14,287 nucleotides of DNA, taken from assembly GCA_002423325.1 (NCBI GenBank), contig DIVQ01000033.1:1-14287 (forward strand), written 5' to 3'. This document shows positions 13,646 to 14,287 of this stretch, in pieces. The notes beneath the pieces were generated by a model. It was not told the origin of the DNA, ran no database searches, and worked only from the letters and a program-made list of their open reading frames with translations. The translations under genes were made by a program, and so were the position numbers. Each line of letters opens with the position of its first letter. Positions within the stretch are counted from its first letter, which is position 1. The DNA is from Anaerolineales bacterium UBA6128 (GTDB lineage Bacteria; Chloroflexota; Anaerolineae; UBA1429).

Positions 13646-14287
13646 CAGCGTTCCCCCAACTCTTTGAGCACGTGGTGGTAGAGCACCGGCACGCTGACCT
13701 TGTGGTCGGCGCGCACGTAAAAGCTCTCGCCGCCATCGCGCACGGTGCGCACCAGGATGGTCTTGAAGGGCCGATAGTAGTAGCGTGCATCGGTCTTGGG
13801 CGCCTCCACCGAGAGATCGTCGCCCAGATCCTGCAGGTCGAACACGGCCGTGGTGAAATGGTTGAGCGGCTGGCCGTCCTGATAGGCGACGTTGCGCGCC
13901 ATCGCAAGGGCCTTGAGATAGACCTCGGGCCCCATGATCGCCGTGCCCATGGAGAGCATCACACCCCCCTCCAGCCGGGTGATCTCCTGCGTATAGACCA
14001 AAAAGTCGATGTATGAGGCCTGGCCCCAGGCGCCGCCGTTGCAGTTGGGATGCTCGTGGACGATGTCGTACCCCAGGCTGACGTGGGCGGTCACAGGGAT
14101 GTGCAGCCGGTAGCCGGCAGCCAGGATACTCACATCCTGATGCGGCGCGTTCTCGCGCACCAGCGTGCGCCCCACCATCTCACCGATGCCGATGCCCTCG
14201 TTGGCGGCAGCCGAGGCCAGCTCGTTCAGGCGACCGGTCTCGCGCCACAGCCCGAACTGCCCCTCGCGGATGTAGCGCGCCACGCTC
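13645..14287 (-). CDS. Conserved protein next to the kinase, C-terminal part only; not confidently recognised
   Basis: The frame is open to the right edge and encodes at least 213 residues, so the N-terminus is outside the window; a GTG at 14283 is probably internal. Visible motifs are EGQFGLWRETGRLNE near the start, ILAAGYRLHIPVTAHVSLGYDIVHEHPNC, GGVMLSMGTAIMGPEVYLKALAMARN and a closing YYYRPFKTILVRTV. From memory these recall a family found beside RfaE-type kinases and sometimes labelled deoxyhypusine-synthase-like. I give that low weight, and the catalytic residues cannot be judged from half a protein. The histidine- and glycine-rich core looks enzymatic. Its stop overlaps the kinase start by one base (TGATG), so the two products probably act in one sugar or glycan pathway. 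Confidence 0.7.
   Translation of the reverse strand, partial: SVARYIREGQFGLWRETGRLNELASAAANEGIGIGEMVGRTLVRENAPHQDVSILAAGYRLHIPVTAHVSLGYDIVHEHPNCNGGAWGQASYIDFLVYTQEITRLEGGVMLSMGTAIMGPEVYLKALAMARNVAYQDGQPLNHFTTAVFDLQDLGDDLSVEAPKTDARYYYRPFKTILVRTVRDGGESFYVRADHKVSVPVLYHHVLKELGER

Noticed and set aside
12836..13681. Plus-strand open frames over the kinase gene
   Set aside because: The minus strand encodes a complete PfkB kinase with DxxGAGD; the plus-strand translations show no motif.
14281..14283. GTG at 14283 as the true start of the right-edge gene
   Set aside because: The frame stays open to the window edge, and the visible sequence appears to begin in the middle of a conserved block, so the gene is treated as partial.

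Overview
This is a GC-rich bacterial chromosomal segment with twelve protein-coding genes, two of them cut by the window edges. No tRNA, rRNA, CRISPR array or insertion sequence was seen. A dissociated type II fatty-acid system with FabK as enoyl reductase, a UMF1-type transporter, strong AGGAGG-like ribosome binding sites and G/C-ending codons would fit a Chloroflexota (Anaerolineae-like) genome. That taxonomic guess is weak and rests on gene style only.

Left part (1-6081), lipid metabolism. A fabK-type enoyl-ACP reductase (minus, runs off the left edge) diverges from a fabF-fabH pair (plus, ATGA-overlapped). The 181-bp region between them holds several GTTA/TAAC half-sites that may be operators. 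Converging on fabFH is a minus-strand pair: a UMF1-family MFS transporter followed by a PlsC-like acyltransferase. A MaoC-type hot-dog hydratase (minus) lies upstream of that pair. Together these give chain initiation (FabH), elongation (FabF), enoyl reduction (FabK), acyl transfer to glycerophosphate (PlsC) and an enoyl hydratase. ACP, FabD and FabG are not in the window.

Middle (6082-9231), restriction-modification. A near-consensus sigma70-type promoter drives a 1006-residue protein with an N-terminal PD-(D/E)XK nuclease, an N6-adenine methyltransferase (DPATGTGTF, NPPY) and a C-terminal specificity region. It resembles type ISP enzymes but has no helicase. Its putative target-recognition segment has different codon usage from the rest of the window, which suggests an exchanged module.

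Right-middle (9232-12514), a plus-strand run of three genes. These are an MFS exporter, an in-frame fusion of a GyrI-like small-molecule-binding domain to a uracil-DNA-glycosylase-like domain, and a SanA/YdcF-type membrane protein. GyrI-like hydrolases and DNA glycosylases are known to work as separate proteins in protection against DNA-alkylating natural products. The fusion next to an exporter therefore suggests an export, neutralise and repair module. This is the most interesting feature of the window, and its function is inference.

Right end (12590-14287, minus). A PfkB-type kinase resembling the heptose-7-phosphate kinase half of HldE is translationally coupled (TGATG) to the C-terminal part of a conserved protein I do not confidently recognise. 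It converges on the SanA-like gene, and each of the two converging genes ends in a hairpin built over its own stop codon.

No stretch longer than about 190 bp lacks a gene.
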